Below, one piece after another: positions 1-12,085 of a stretch of DNA of 57,623 nt. Source of the stretch: Polysphondylium violaceum (Eukaryota; Evosea; Eumycetozoa; Dictyosteliales; Dictyosteliaceae); NCBI GenBank assembly GCA_000277445.1, contig AJWJ01000097.1:1-57623 (forward strand). The letters are read 5' to 3'. The notes under the pieces were generated by a model, which saw nothing but the letters and a program-made list of their open reading frames with translations, ran no database searches and was not told the DNA's origin. A program made the position numbers and the translations under genes. Positions within the stretch are counted from its first letter, which is position 1. Every line of letters starts with the position of its first letter.

Positions 1-60
1 ATCTATTATAATATCTTCATCATCTTCTCCCCCCTTTTTTTTCTTTTTAACTGGTGTTAA

Positions 61-150
<90 letters not shown>

Positions 151-3100
151 TGTAACAACTAATTGTCTATCACATTGTGGACAAACAGCATCTCTTTCAT
201 CAGTAGCAGCATCTTTTAAAATGGAATCAACACACTCCATACAAAATGTATGACCACATAAATTTTTCATTGTATTTGCTGAAATATCATCACAATAATT
301 GCAAACAATCTCTTCTTTTTTATCTTCTGTTTTTCTAATTAATCTTTTATCATCACAACATTGTCTTAATCTTAATAATAATAATAAAACACTATAAAAA
401 GAATAAATTATTAATATAAAAACAAACAAACATATAAATAAATCTTTTGTAAATTGATACATACGTTGCATAATTTTTAAAAACAGCACCTCTACGACAT
501 AAATCTTGGAATCTTTCCTGAGAATGATCAAATAGAATACGATAATGACTGGCTTCGATTGGATTAAAGTGTAATGTAACCATTTCAATTTGTTTTGGTG
601 GTAGCTTTATGTCTTTGACATCAAGTTTTAATCTACGCAATAGAATTGGGTTCAAACATTTCTTTAAGAGTGTAATGTTTTTAGGTTTGTCTATAAGATT
701 TCTCCATATTTTAATGGTTTGAGCAATTGGATACACGTGTAAAAAGTGAAGCATTGGAAATATTTCTTCGAGATAGTTTTGTACAGGAGTGCCACTAAGA
801 CACCATTTGAATACACTGTCAATGTTTTGAAGTGCTTTAAAGATGAGTGTTTTCAATTTACACACTTGACTCTCGTCAATGATGACTCTCCACCAATGGA
901 TAGTGTGGAGTGTGGGAATGGGTGTATAGGGATTTCTACTCAACTCTTCGACATAGTGTTTGTATTCCAGACCAATGATTTGGTGACTTGTAATAACAAC
1001 GTCAAAGGCGGCAAAATCTAAAAATGCACACTCTTTCCTTCTATTGGATCCGTGATAGACTAGGATTTTAAGATCACCAGAGTTTTTCAAATGCTTGTCA
1101 AACTCTGATCGCCACTGCGAGACCATGGGCGAATTGCAAATGATGAGCGTGGTTTTGGGATTTTGTATTCTCTTTTTGGCCTTGTTTCTCTGATATCTGT
1201 TGACTAAATTGGGTCTGATGTCTTGAAAGGCCACCTCTTGATGGGGCCCTGGACTAAAGATTGGATGATTCGACATAATTAACGCAATGCTCATAACAGT
1301 CTTGCCCAAACCCATTTCATCACACAATAGACCACCTCTGATCTTGTTCTTTGTTTTTGGTGGCTCAAGCGATATCTTGTCTGCATACATATTGTAATAA
1401 AACACGACACCTTTCTTTGTCGTATAGATACGCCAATAGTTTTCCGTCGAGAATTTATATGTAACAAATGGATTCCTTTCTCTTTGAAGCATCCACCATA
1501 ATCCCTCTTTTTGATGGGTTTGTAAAGTTGATTCAAAAGTTGGAGGTGTATCTTCTTTGAGTAGTGTTTTCTTGACCAAGAAATCTTTTTCTGTCAGGGT
1601 GTCCTTTTTATCGCCAGCATCGTTGGTGCCAAAGGTTATACCACTGCCCAGGACGTTTAGTAGAAATTGATGAAGATATAATATTCTTTGAGTGGTATCA
1701 CTCATGTCATCGGCAGAGGGTGATGTACGATCAAAGAGAGAAATCTTGGCTCTGTGAGTGATAAAGATATCTATTGTGGCAAATGCTTGAATTGTGTTGG
1801 ACATGTAGCCCTTGAGAATAGCTTTGCCCTTCATACGAATGAACTTGTTTCTAAACATTGGAAGCAAAGATGCTGTTAGGTTTGGTGGAGGAATTAGATA
1901 GCCCAAAAAGAGGTGGGTCTTTTGACTAAATGCCAAAATACTGTCGGCTTTATGAGGGTCTCCTGGTTGGGATTTAAGGAAATACAATGGCTCTTTGTCT
2001 TTGATGACTAAGACGGCGTGATTGGCCACCACCAACGTTAGATCGGGGATTTTAGTGACATGAATAAAGAAATTCTCATCTGGAGCTACAGCTTGACCAT
2101 TCTTGAACAGTTTCTTTTTATAACCAACAAACCAATTCTTGTCTTCGTTGATGTCTTCTTGTTGGAGATCAATTTCTACTCTTTCAGGTTGCGCTTCCTT
2201 TTTCAAAGGACTATCAAAGTCAATTAATCTCTTTTCATTAAACTCCTCAATATCAAAATCTTTGGTCTTTTCATATTCTTCATCGATATCGACATCATCA
2301 CTATTTCTTTTATCACCTGTAGATTTTGTACCAACCAATGCCAAATCTTCTGGATCAAGTTGAAGTTTTTTAATGGTTGGGACAATTTTAGAACTTGATT
2401 GACTTAATCTAAAACTTGGTGTATCTGTAAATTCATCGTCGTCATCATCAAGATCAACATACATTTGATTTGGTGCTGACTGTGATTTTTTCAATGCAGT
2501 TGCAGTGGTGGTGGTTGTTGTGGTGGTTGTAGTTTTCTTTTTAGTAATACTAGGTTCATTATAATCTTCATCGTCTGTTACTTCTTGATCAACATAATAG
2601 GGCATTGTTTCTGTTTTATCTGGTTCATCTAAAAATGACATATCTTGAGTGACCTTATCAGATTTGTTTTGTGCCTTCAAGAAATCAAGAGCATTTCTAA
2701 TAGATTGACTAAATGAATTTGATACTCTTTTAATTGACATCATTTTAATATAGGGTAAATCTTGATTTGAAACACCCAAAACCTTTAGTAATTCAATAGA
2801 CCATTCATATCCGTCTAGACGATGATTCTCTTCCAACTTTTGTTTTTTTGTTAATTCAGGTTTAACTAGTACTTTAATAATCTTTGTTCTTTTAGGTTTT
2901 GGAGTTGAGGTTGTTGTTGTTGTTGTGGTGGTCGTAGTTGTTGATTTTCCTGTTGCTGATGTTAATTTAGGGCTATCCTCCAAATCTAAAATTGAATTAT
3001 TATTTTTTCTATGTTTATTGATTGGAACTTCTTGAACCTCTTCATCATCGTCATCAATTATGGTTGTAAAACTATTATTTTTTGGTTCATCATCGATTAA

Positions 3101-3859
3101 ATGAATACTCTTTTCATTCTTATTATCTTCTTCTATTACAACTACACTATTATTTACTATTTTTTTTGCTATTGCTGTTGCTGTGTTTGTAGTTGTAGTG
3201 GTTGTAGTTGGTAGAATTGGTTTTGTATCTGTTGTTGATAAATCTATAGGTTTAGCTGTATTTGGTGGAGTATTACTATTATTCTCATTTGCAACTTCAA
3301 TTTTAATCTTTTTCTTTCTACCTCTTTTCTTTGGCTCTGCCTTTACATCTACTGGAGGCAATATTTCTGTTGAAGATTTTAAATTTGAAGCATTAATTTG
3401 TGTTACTGTTGGTGGTGGTTCTTGTGGTGCGATTAATTCTGTTTTAATAGATGTTGTATCTTTTAAAGGGGTTTGTACTAAAACTATATTTGTAATAGAA
3501 TCATCTTCTTGTTGTGTTTCTACTTTTACTTTTGCTTCCTTTTTTGTTGTTCTCCCTTTACGTGTTGGTTTAGTAATTGATTCTATTGAATGTGTAGGAG
3601 AAGTAGGAGTTGGTGCTGGTGCTGGTGCTGGTGCCGTTGGAGTAGTGGCAGTAGTAGATTGGCCTAGTCTAGTTAAATCCAATTGTTCGTTATACGATGG
3701 TGTTGTTCTAACCCCTCTAGTAGACCTAGTTCTCTTTAAAGGAGGGGACTCTATTTTTGGTGTAATATTACTACCGTTGTTGTTGTTATTATTGCTATTA
3801 TTTACAACATCAACATCGACCATTTCCACATCTGTACTCAGACCTTTGTAAGGATACAT
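1..3859 (-). CDS. SNF2-family helicase with internal RING finger, Rad5/HLTF-like (partial, 3' end outside window)
   Basis: Swi2/Snf2 ATPase with a RING inserted between its two helicase lobes, as in Rad5/HLTF/Rad16-type ubiquitin ligases that act on chromatin or stalled forks. Start ATG is at 3859. The first ~500 residues are low complexity (Asn, Thr, Pro-Ala, basic patches). A segment before the ATPase resembles the Rad5 N-terminal region. ATPase lobe 1 has Walker A DEMGLGKT (near 1303-1325), a DESQ box in place of DEAH/DEGH (near 868-888) and SGTPVQN. An intron at 392-464 (phase 2) joins to LLRLRQCC. The RING follows with spacing C-x2-C, CGH-x2-C-x2-C, C-x2-C (about 160-320), then poly-Asn. 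Lobe 2 must lie left of position 1. The family is secure; the exact orthologue is not. Confidence 0.88.
60..150. repeat. (TTA)n microsatellite encoding poly-Asn
   Basis: About 30 uninterrupted TTA units. On the minus strand this reads AAT in the frame of the SNF2-RING protein. It therefore adds about 30 Asn between the RING finger and a Lys-rich/acidic stretch that precedes helicase lobe 2. Confidence 0.95.
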
Positions 3860-4368
3860 TAATATCACACACGCTTAATATACTGCCCTAGATACAAAAC
3901 CAATACCTACTTGATGGGATGGGTAGTGATCCTTCAGTTGCTTTAAATAACATAAAAATATTATTTATTTAAAGATGTATGTATGCATCGAAAATCAATA
4001 TGATGGGGTATGAAAAGATTGGGAAATAAAGGCCAAGAAATCTTTTGAAAAATTAAAAAAAAAAAAATGAAAAAAAGTCAAAAAAAATTAATTCCAAGTA
4101 AAAAGTCTTCTAAAAACTTTAAAAAAAGCTTTTTCATTCAAATATTCTTGAAATTAGATTTGTAAAAAAGCATCTACAATTTCACACACATTCACACCCA
4201 AGATAAAAAAATGGTGGTGATAATTTGGAAGATATAGATAAAAAAGGTAATAATTATATTATTTTTTTTTGTTTTTTTTAATTTTTTATTATTTTTTTTG
4301 TTTTTGTTGTAATTGATTGAATATAAATATGATGATCAAAACAAATATACAAATGATAAAATAAAATA
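3860..4368. promoter_or_regulatory. Shared divergent upstream region
   Basis: Lies between the helicase start (minus) and a small gene (plus). It is mostly A/T runs. A CA-rich block at 4183-4202 with CACACCC resembles dictyostelid GBF-binding CA-rich elements. A TATA-like ATATAAAT sits at 4321-4328, about 40 nt before the ATG at 4369. No gene is seen inside. Confidence 0.4.
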
Positions 4369-4632
4369 ATGACAATTTTTGGTAAGGATAAAAAATTTTA
4401 GTATCAATATAAAATACTAACAACATCCCATGTAGCATCCATTTCTTCATTAGGCACATCCTTCAAGTCCAACAATAGTTTAAACACTACCACTACTTCA
4501 TCAAATATTGGTGGCAATAGTGGAGGTGCCATTAACAAAGTAGCCATCTATATTCCAAAGAATGGTTGTATCTACTATAGCGATGAATTTGGTATACTTG
4601 ATGCATACGACGGTCGTCCATATATAATTTAA
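4369..4632 (+). CDS. Small two-exon protein, 63 aa, possibly hssA/2C/7E-like
   Basis: Model: exon 1 4369-4381 (13 nt, MTIF plus one base), intron 4382-4453, exon 2 4454-4632. The donor is GTAAGG, a perfect TACTAAC branch-like site lies at 4415-4421, and the acceptor is TTAG. The product starts MTIFGTSFKS, passes through a Ser/Thr/Gly region and ends in an aromatic tail (CIYYSDEFG, DGRPYII). MTIF/MTLF starts are typical of the prestalk-enriched hssA/2C/7E small proteins, but the Gly-rich tail of that family is absent, so membership is only suggested. It is too short for ordinary ORF scans; the evidence is splice signals plus open exon 2. Confidence 0.55.
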
Positions 4633-5005
4633 ATACCCTATGTACTTTCTCCTTTTTCTGTAGTCATAAACCAAACATTAATTTTTAAATAAAAAACAAA
4701 TACAAAACAGTACATTTTTCAGTACCAAAATTAATAATTTGGGCGTGTTATTGTCATACATCGGTTTGTTTTGTACCATTTTTGATTTAATTAAATTACC
4801 AATAACAAACCCATTTTGTGCATAAAACATACATATAGTTTTAACATCAAAAATAAGAAAAGATTTATTTCTTTTGTTTTAATCAATACATATATGCTGT
4901 AATACAAAACAGGGATAAATAATACAATGTGGAAGTGTTGCTTTTAAAGTTTTAGAGAATCTCTTTTAATTTCTATATAGAGAAAAGTAATGTTAGTATT
5001 CACAT

Positions 5006-7110
5006 CTATACAAAACAATAATAGTAATTAAAATAAATACCAAAAGAACTCTTGTTTTCTTTGTTTACTCTTTGTTGATTAAGAATTAAATCACGAAGTT
5101 TTTCTTCAACACTTTCATCGACAGATTTCAAAGACACGATATCACCTTGGACGTTCAAGACAAAAGACAAAGGCTCACCTGGAATATCTTTGAAAACAAT
5201 GCTATCGACATCAAAGGTATCCAAGACGACCAATTTCTTGCCCTTTGGTTTGGTACGCAACATGATATCGTTGCACAAAAGATATCTCTTGGACTTTGAA
5301 CTTGGTGATGATTTTGACATTTTCTCAATAAACTCTGTATCGTAAATTAATCTACGCGATGGATTGATGAAATCCTCTTTGAGACCTTCCAACAAACTTT
5401 GCAACTCGTACATCTTGTTCATCAACTCTGCCTCTCTTCGATTGTCGTTCATATCCGATGCCAAATGCTTCATCTTATCCAATGCTTTGGTAAGATTTGC
5501 ATGCTCTGGTAGTTTTGGATCGGTGTTTTTAACCATTTCTGTTAGTAATAAAATATATCTTGGTATTCCTATAGATAGAGATTTAATATTAATATCTTTT
5601 AAAAACATATATGTATCTATCAACTATTATTATTATTATTATGATTATTTACTTTGTACAGGCATAATTAAGAGACTTGTTAAATCTAAATTATCACAAG
5701 CTGGATTGGATGCAAAAATTTGGAACAAGTTTTCAACATTTTGATTCTTTCTCACTTTTTCCAAAGTTTGCAATGCTTTTGAATAATTGTTTATATACAC
5801 TGAATAGGATTTCAAGAAATCAGTCTAAGAGATAAAGTATTGGTGTTAGTTAGTTAGTAAATATTTCATTGGAACGTCTGATCAATATCAAAACTACTTA
5901 CAATGGATAAAAATATATCACCTAAAATCAAAGTACTATTCCCAGTATTTGATTTCATTCTTTCCTCAAGTTTTTGAAGGAAATGAGTGTTGTAATTGTA
6001 AATGGTGAGAATTTCAGAAAAGATGGTATGGACTTGATCGATGCTAAGAGGTGGATGAGGGTTTTCTGTGGCAGCTGTTTTGAGTGGAATCAAGTAAACG
6101 TCGACGACGGCTTTTAATTTACCAACATAGACTTTTTCAGTCTGTAGTATTTCCTCGGCAATGTTCTTTCTCTTTAAATCAAATTTCTCTTTTTCTTCAG
6201 CACTGAGCGAACTAGCACCCGATGCATTGGTGGATATATTCTTTACGACATCACCAATAATACCACGCAGTGTTGATATACCTTTACCACCCTTCTTTTC
6301 TTTGGTTTCCTTGTATTTGGTGTTTATGTCATTGATTGCACCCGGTATTTGTGGAAGTATTTTACCAATCATTTTACCCTTCTCTAAGATTTGTTCTGAT
6401 TTAGAGCTTTGATTAGTTACAACTTTTACCGATGGTGGAGGAGCCATTGATAGCGGTGATAAAGGAGTTGTGTTATTGATTGGTTTGTTGTTGTTATTGG
6501 TGATTGGTGATGACATTGGAGATATATTTGGAATAGGTGTTGTTGTAATTGGAGATGATGATGGTGTGAGATTAGCTGGTTTTTGTGGTGGAACAGGTGG
6601 TGGTGTTCTGGTAGGTGGAGTTGATACTGCCGATACTGGTTGTTGTTTCTCTGGTGTTTTAATAGGTGTACTATTACTATTGTTATCTACTGCTGCTGCA
6701 GATTTAGAGGGTATGGTAGGTGGAGTTGGTGGGACTCTTTTGGGTGAGAAATCAGGTTTAGTTGGTGTAACTGGTGCAGATTTAGAAATACCCAATGATG
6801 CCGACACCACCGATGATCTTATTGGCGATGAATCACCACTGCTGCTACTGCTGGCACCATTTAATACCTTTGTTATAGTTTTACCTAAATCTTTTACATC
6901 CTCCTCTATCTTGCCTTCAATGGGTGTTCCTCTATTATTAAAAGACACAACAAACAACACAGAAAGAAGGAATAACGAACCATAGATAACACTGTCATAA
7001 TAAACAGTGACAAAGACAGCAATGCCGACAAACCCAATTGTGAGGATATGGTCACTCAATTGAAGTCCAGGTTTATTAGATTTTACGAATAATTGATTCA
7101 ATTTATCCAT
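5006..7110 (-). CDS. RhoGEF (DH-PH) with N-terminal membrane hairpin, 647 aa
   Basis: Guanine nucleotide exchange factor for Rho/Rac GTPases. Exons: 5902-7110, 5653-5824, 5006-5568; introns of 77 and 84 nt. Residues ~20-60 hold two hydrophobic segments separated by a short polar turn (TIGFVGIAVFV, GSLFLLSVLFVV), so the protein is probably membrane-anchored. A Pro/Ser-rich linker with PPVPPQKP-type motifs follows. The DH domain begins near residue 310 (IAEEILQTEKVYV) and includes the signature MPVQRIPRYILLL, rebuilt across intron 2. A PH-like region follows (RYLLCNDIMLRT). The C terminus is short. An alternative 35-nt intron near the stop looks too small to be real. Domain call firm, anchoring inferred. 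Confidence 0.88.
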
Positions 7111-7482
7111 TCTATTATTACTATTACACTTGTAAAATATATATTTTTAAATTTTATGAGAAAAAAAAAAAATCACTCCAAAACCCTGAGACTTTTTAAA
7201 AAATCAAAAAAAATCAAAAAAATTAAAATTTGAGTGTTTTTGGTTTTTTTTGAAAAAAATCAATTCAAATAAATTTATTTGATCACTTTTGTGTTGATTG
7301 CCAATGATTGGTGGACAGACATATGCGCATATAGATAGATTTATATATAATATATAATATAATATATTTATTTTATTATTATTATTTATTATTTATTATT
7401 TAAAGGGGAAAAATAAAAAGATCGTTATATATATATATATTAATTGGAAATCATGATTTGTTTGGACATGCATATACACAAA
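7111..7482. other. Intergenic, RhoGEF 5' side to adaptin 3' side
   Basis: AT-rich spacer with A/T homopolymers and a TA repeat near 7430. It should hold the RhoGEF promoter and the adaptin 3' UTR, both on the minus strand. I see no gene. Confidence 0.5.
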
Positions 7483-10268
7483 TTAAAATTGAGATGGTAA
7501 TGGAGTATCAGCCAATTCAGTCACAACTTGACCATTGAGTTTGAAATCAATCTTTAATCTAAGAATAATTGGTTTATCAGCACTTTTGAGTACTTTACAA
7601 CTTTGAGTGACTTCACTGTCATTGTTGGGTGGGACGGTTGTGCTAGAGGGTGGGAGTAATTGAATTTTGAGATATTTGGGTACGGCTGCTTGAATGGAAA
7701 GATCAGTGACAGCACTTGAATTACTATTGCTAATGACCATATTGATGCTTGTGAGTGAAAGATTGTTGGCTTGTGGTTTAGAGATTTCATATGTAATGGA
7801 AAGACCATGTTTTTGGAATGCTGGTAATTGCATGGGTGCTGGAACTGGCATCATTGGACTTGGTGTGGATGGTGATAGTGATTGAGTCAATGGTAATGGT
7901 GATGAATGTTGTGATTGTGATTGATGTTGTGTATTGTTATTGCTACCCAATGAAAGATCACCCATAATATCAATTAAACTAGATCCACCTGCAGGTGTAA
8001 CTGGATTTGATTTAGCTTGTCCATATGGATTGTTATTGTTGCTATTGTTGTTATTGTTGTTGTTATTTTGTAAAACTAGGGGTGGACCAAAGATATCTTC
8101 AAGAAGTGAAATTGGACTATTTTGTTGTTGTTGTTGTTGTTGTTGATTATAACCACCATTTTGTTGTGGCACTGAAGGTGAATTTAAATCATCCAACAAT
8201 GAACCAATTAATGAATTGTTATTGTTACTGCTATTATTATTTGATTGTACTAAAGATTGATTTTGAGTTGGTGGAGTTTGAGTTGGAATATTCTTTTGAT
8301 TGCCAATGTGTGGTGATTCCTCTTGTTTTTCAATGGGGGGCATTCTATCAAGAATTGAGGACTTTTGTTCGAAATCAAACAATGTTGAATACTCGCAAGC
8401 ACGTTGTTGTAATTCCAAGTTGATGTTCTTTTTATAGATGTCAATCATGGATTTAATTCTTGGGAGGGTGTTTTGGGAGAATCTGGAGGAAAGTTTGGCC
8501 AAAGAGGTCAAAGAATATTGACGAGTGACTTGAGTGGTGGTAGAGTTTTTGAATACGGCGTCAATAATGTCCAACACTTGTGATTCGTTGACGTTGAGTG
8601 AAAGACCGTCTTCGTCTTTGGGTAATTGAGATTTATCGGCGACGAGTAAATCACCATACTCACCAATGCACCAGAGACCCACTTGAGTGAGTGGTTGTTG
8701 AGTAATGTCAGAGCTCAATGCTAAATATAATTTTTGGACGGCATAGGAAGAGAGCTCGGGAGTAGAGCTGATCAATTGAATCAAATTGGATGGCACTTCG
8801 TCAGGAATAAAGGAGCCAGCAATAGACATGACTCTAAGAATGGTGTCAATTTGCCATCTCTTGCTTGGTGCATATTTCTCGGTGACGATGCAGAGTTTGG
8901 CAACCAATTCACTCTTGAATTGGGCGTCAGAGATCAACAAAAAGTTCAAGAGCTCTCTAACCAACACTCTAATGTTTTGTTCGGTGACGAGTGAGTAGAT
9001 CAAGTCCAAGGCTCTGCAACGAATCGATACATCGGGATCCTTGAGACACTCGACAATTGTGTTTCTGTGTCTTTGAACGGCTTGAATATCAGTGTTGACT
9101 ACACGTGACAATGTGTTTAATGCTACATAACGAATGTTGTTGTCACGATTCAACAAGAATCTACCCAAAATGTTGATGGCCATAACCTTGAGACCATTTT
9201 CAGATTCAATAGACATAATGGTTTGAACACATTCATAAAGAATAGCATTACCAACATTTTTGCTTGATTCAGTGTTGGTTGCAACTTGTGCTAAAATATC
9301 ATTCATGGCATCAGATGCCTCTGGATCATTTTGTCCTAAAATTCTCATCAATCTCAAGATCTTTACTTGAAGGAAAGGATCTGTTACACCTGAAATATCA
9401 TGTTCAGGTAAATATCCTGATGAAACTAAACTTCTTAAAAGTCTAACCAATTGTGGTACAACCTATGTATAATTAATATATTAATTAGTATTATTACTTT
9501 TATCATTATCATAACTATATATCTAGATCTATTATCTATATCTTTAGATATATATACTTTTTTAAATTTAAAAATTTGAGATGGATCCATTTCACAGATT
9601 TCAATGAGTAAAGTTAAACCAGTCAAGAGGACACCATGATTTCTTTCAAAAAGTAAAGCAGTAGCTTTAATATAGTTTTCAATAAGATCAGGTGCTTTAC
9701 GAAGAATTCTAATTGCACATAATGCTGCTTTCTTTCTAATGTATGGATTAGTACTCTTTAAAAGATTTTCAACCTCTGGTGTAACTACTCTAGCCATAGC
9801 TGTTGAACAAATATTACCAAATGCACATAATGCAACTGATACAATAAATTGATTTGGATTTAATAAATCACTAATAGGTAATATATCTATAAGTTAGCAT
9901 ATCTATATAAACACTACACCCCAACAACTATAATATAAACTACTATACCTTCTAATACAATTGGTGGCTAATAATAAAACCTCTTGTTTTTCATCGAGTA
10001 ATAACATTAAACCTAAATAACCAATTCTCTTATCAGAATATGATGGAGATACAGTTAATTTTAAGCATTCCATTTGACCAAATTGGGTGGGATAGCCCAA
10101 CATATGAATATAGAGTAATTTAGCAACGTTTCTTTGTCTAGCTTCAACATCTTCTTCTTTCATTGCTGTACGAATGGCAGCAGACTCCTTTGCAATCTGT
10201 GCTCTCTCCTCTGCGGCTGTCTTGCAGCTACGCACTGTTTTGATTAAATCTCTTAATTTTGCAGACAT
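7483..10268 (-). CDS. ap1g1: AP-1 complex subunit gamma (gamma-adaptin), 870 aa
   Basis: Large subunit of the AP-1 clathrin adaptor, which sorts cargo between trans-Golgi and endosomes. Exons: 9949-10268, 9558-9870, 7483-9462; introns of 78 and 95 nt. The trunk matches gamma-adaptin closely: [19 protein letters not shown] at the N terminus, [14 protein letters not shown] across intron 1, [47 protein letters not shown]-type helix, and [20 protein letters not shown] Gln/Asn-rich hinge follows (with poly-Gln and poly-Asn). The C-terminal GAE ear domain starts near [15 protein letters not shown]. Length and order fit the family. Very secure. Confidence 0.97.
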
Positions 10269-10723
10269 CTTTGATTGTATAACAAGAGTGTTGGTGTGTG
10301 TGTGATGAATAAACTAAAATTTAAAAAAATAAAAAAAGATATGTAGGTATGTAGTGTGTGTGAACAACAACAACAACAACAATCAATCACTAACTAACTA
10401 ACAACTATTATATGTGAGTCTTGATCTTCTATCTACGAGTGTAGTGTATCTATATTAACCTGTGATTGCTAATTAAAATAATATAGAATAAGGGCAAAGA
10501 TCTCACTTCACAAAAATTTGAATGTTGAAAAAAAAGATCTTTTTTTTCAAATTACTTTTTATTTATTTCCCTCATAAAAAAAACTTATGTGGCAGTGTGC
10601 GTTTTAGTGAAAAAAAGAAGTTCGATTTTTGCAAAAAAAAAATAAATTTTCATTTCATTTTTCATTCGATATTGATTGTAGCGGATATTATTTATTACTT
10701 ATTCATATCATATTTATATTAGT
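10269..10723. promoter_or_regulatory. Divergent promoter of adaptin and phosphatase genes
   Basis: Separates the adaptin start (minus) from the phosphatase start (plus). It holds CAA repeats near 10365-10382 and dense A/T runs at 10515-10660. No gene is seen. Confidence 0.4.
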
Positions 10724-10940
10724 ATGGCCCACTATATACCCCCACTAAACTTTGGTATGGTTGGAGATGACCTCTATCGATCAGGTCAGCCCAATGAACT
10801 AAATTTCCCCTTCTTGGAGAAACTTCAATTAAAAAAGATTATATTTTTAGCACCTGATGAACCTTCACCGCAATTGTATTTATCGTAGCTATGAGATCAT
10901 ACACATATGAATATAGTAATATTAATCACATTCCCATCCA

Positions 10941-10976
<36 letters not shown>

Positions 10977-11332
10977 AATATCTATATAATAGTCAAAATT
11001 TTGTAGAAGATCAAGATATAGAATTAATTCATTTGGGTATGGATACACATCAGAATCCATGGAATCCAATCTCTGAAGAAATTGTTATATCAGCATTAAA
11101 GATTATTTTAAATCCAGATAATTATCCATTACATATTATGTGTAATCTAGGTAGACATAGAACAGGTACTGTGGTGGGATGTTTAAGAAAACTTCAGAGA
11201 TGGAATTTAACTTCAATATTTGAAGAGTATAGAAGATTTGCAGGTAGTAAAGTGAGATTGTTAAATGAACAGTTTATTGAACTTTTCGATACAGATTTAG
11301 TTTCCACAGATTTAGTTTCTAATGGAGTGTAG
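10724..11332 (+). CDS. Siw14/PFA-DSP-type dual-specificity phosphatase, 166 aa
   Basis: Plant-and-fungi atypical dual-specificity phosphatase. The family hydrolyses inositol pyrophosphates and phosphotyrosine. Exons 10724-10884 and 10993-11332; a phase-2 intron of 108 nt carries an ATC repeat. Landmarks: DDLYRSGQPNELNFPFLEKL at residues ~16-35, LIHLGMDTHQNPW after the splice, and the catalytic loop CNLGRHRTG (C-x5-R) followed by GCLRKLQRW and EEYRRFAG. All are hallmarks of the family, and the length is normal. The splice was chosen because it restores LYLSQNFVEDQDIELIHLG. Confidence 0.92.
10941..10976. repeat. (ATC/CAT)n microsatellite inside an intron
   Basis: About 12 tandem ATC units within the single intron of the phosphatase gene. 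It contributes most of that intron's excess length over its neighbours. Confidence 0.9.
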
Positions 11333-11552
11333 AAAATAATAATAACTAGTATAAATGACAAATTATAATAAAGTGTAAATATAACATCAACAACATCATT
11401 ATTTAAAAAGCTCGAGTATTAGCGGCATCAATAAATTAATTTTTCTTGGAAAAAAGGTCTAATTATATATACTCCTCTTTGAGTAGTGATTTTGTCCACT
11501 GGGATGCACCAATTTCTTACCCTTTTATGAATTCTCCAGCTCTTAGCTAATA

Positions 11553-11860
11553 GTGACAATCATTACTGGAAAGAGGAATACATATAGATTAGTTCTTCAT
11601 CTCACTTATTCTTCAATTAATTTGATTTTCTCATTGTCAAGTCAATCTTTTCAGCAACCTCTTTCAAAAGGCTCGCTTCCAAACTCCATTAAAAAATTAA
11701 TAATTCCAAGTTTCCGATTGGCTATCATCTGTAACCTCTCTCTATTGATTCAAAAATGATGAACCAAGTATTCCCAATATCTCTCAATACATCCATTACC
11801 AAACTTTCATTGGAAAACTCAAGAGTTATAGAATCACTGACGTTGAATGATTATTGAGCC
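11553..11860 (+). pseudogene. FNIP-repeat gene relic
   Basis: A short open stretch contains one clear FNIP repeat (SFQQPLSKGSLPNSIKKLII), the dictyostelid leucine-rich-like repeat with consensus F-N-x-P-(I/L)-x-x-G-x-(L/I)-P. A second, weaker unit follows in another frame (SITKLSLEN near 11790-11815). There is no proper start or F-box-like N terminus, and stops interrupt both sides. It reads as the remnant of a longer FNIP gene of the host. Confidence 0.55.
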
Positions 11861-12085
11861 TAAGTTGGGTGTATAATAATGGTAGATAGGTAAGATAATA
11901 TTTTTAAAAAAAAAAATAAATACAATATAATTTTTTATTTTGATTAATTAGTAGGATCGCATTGAAGAACTATATGGTTACAATTTTTTTTTTTTTAAAA
12001 AAAAAAAGAAAAAAAGAAGCAAAGTGTTGTGATGGATGATATAGATATGAAAAATCATTTCTTCGCATGATTTTTTTTGTAAAAT
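11861..12085. other. A/T homopolymer-rich 3' spacer
   Basis: Contains poly-A and poly-T runs at 11908-11916 and 11988-12010, next to the 3' end of the Myb gene. Nothing else is visible. Confidence 0.5.

Noticed and set aside
3183-3851. 222-codon open frame antisense to the helicase N terminus
   Set aside because: Low-complexity Val/Gly/Leu shadow of the Thr/Pro/Asn-rich coding strand.
5006-5045. Extra 35-nt intron at the 3' end of the first RhoGEF gene
   Set aside because: It would add about 18 residues, but the intron would be shorter than any other seen here (minimum 52 nt).
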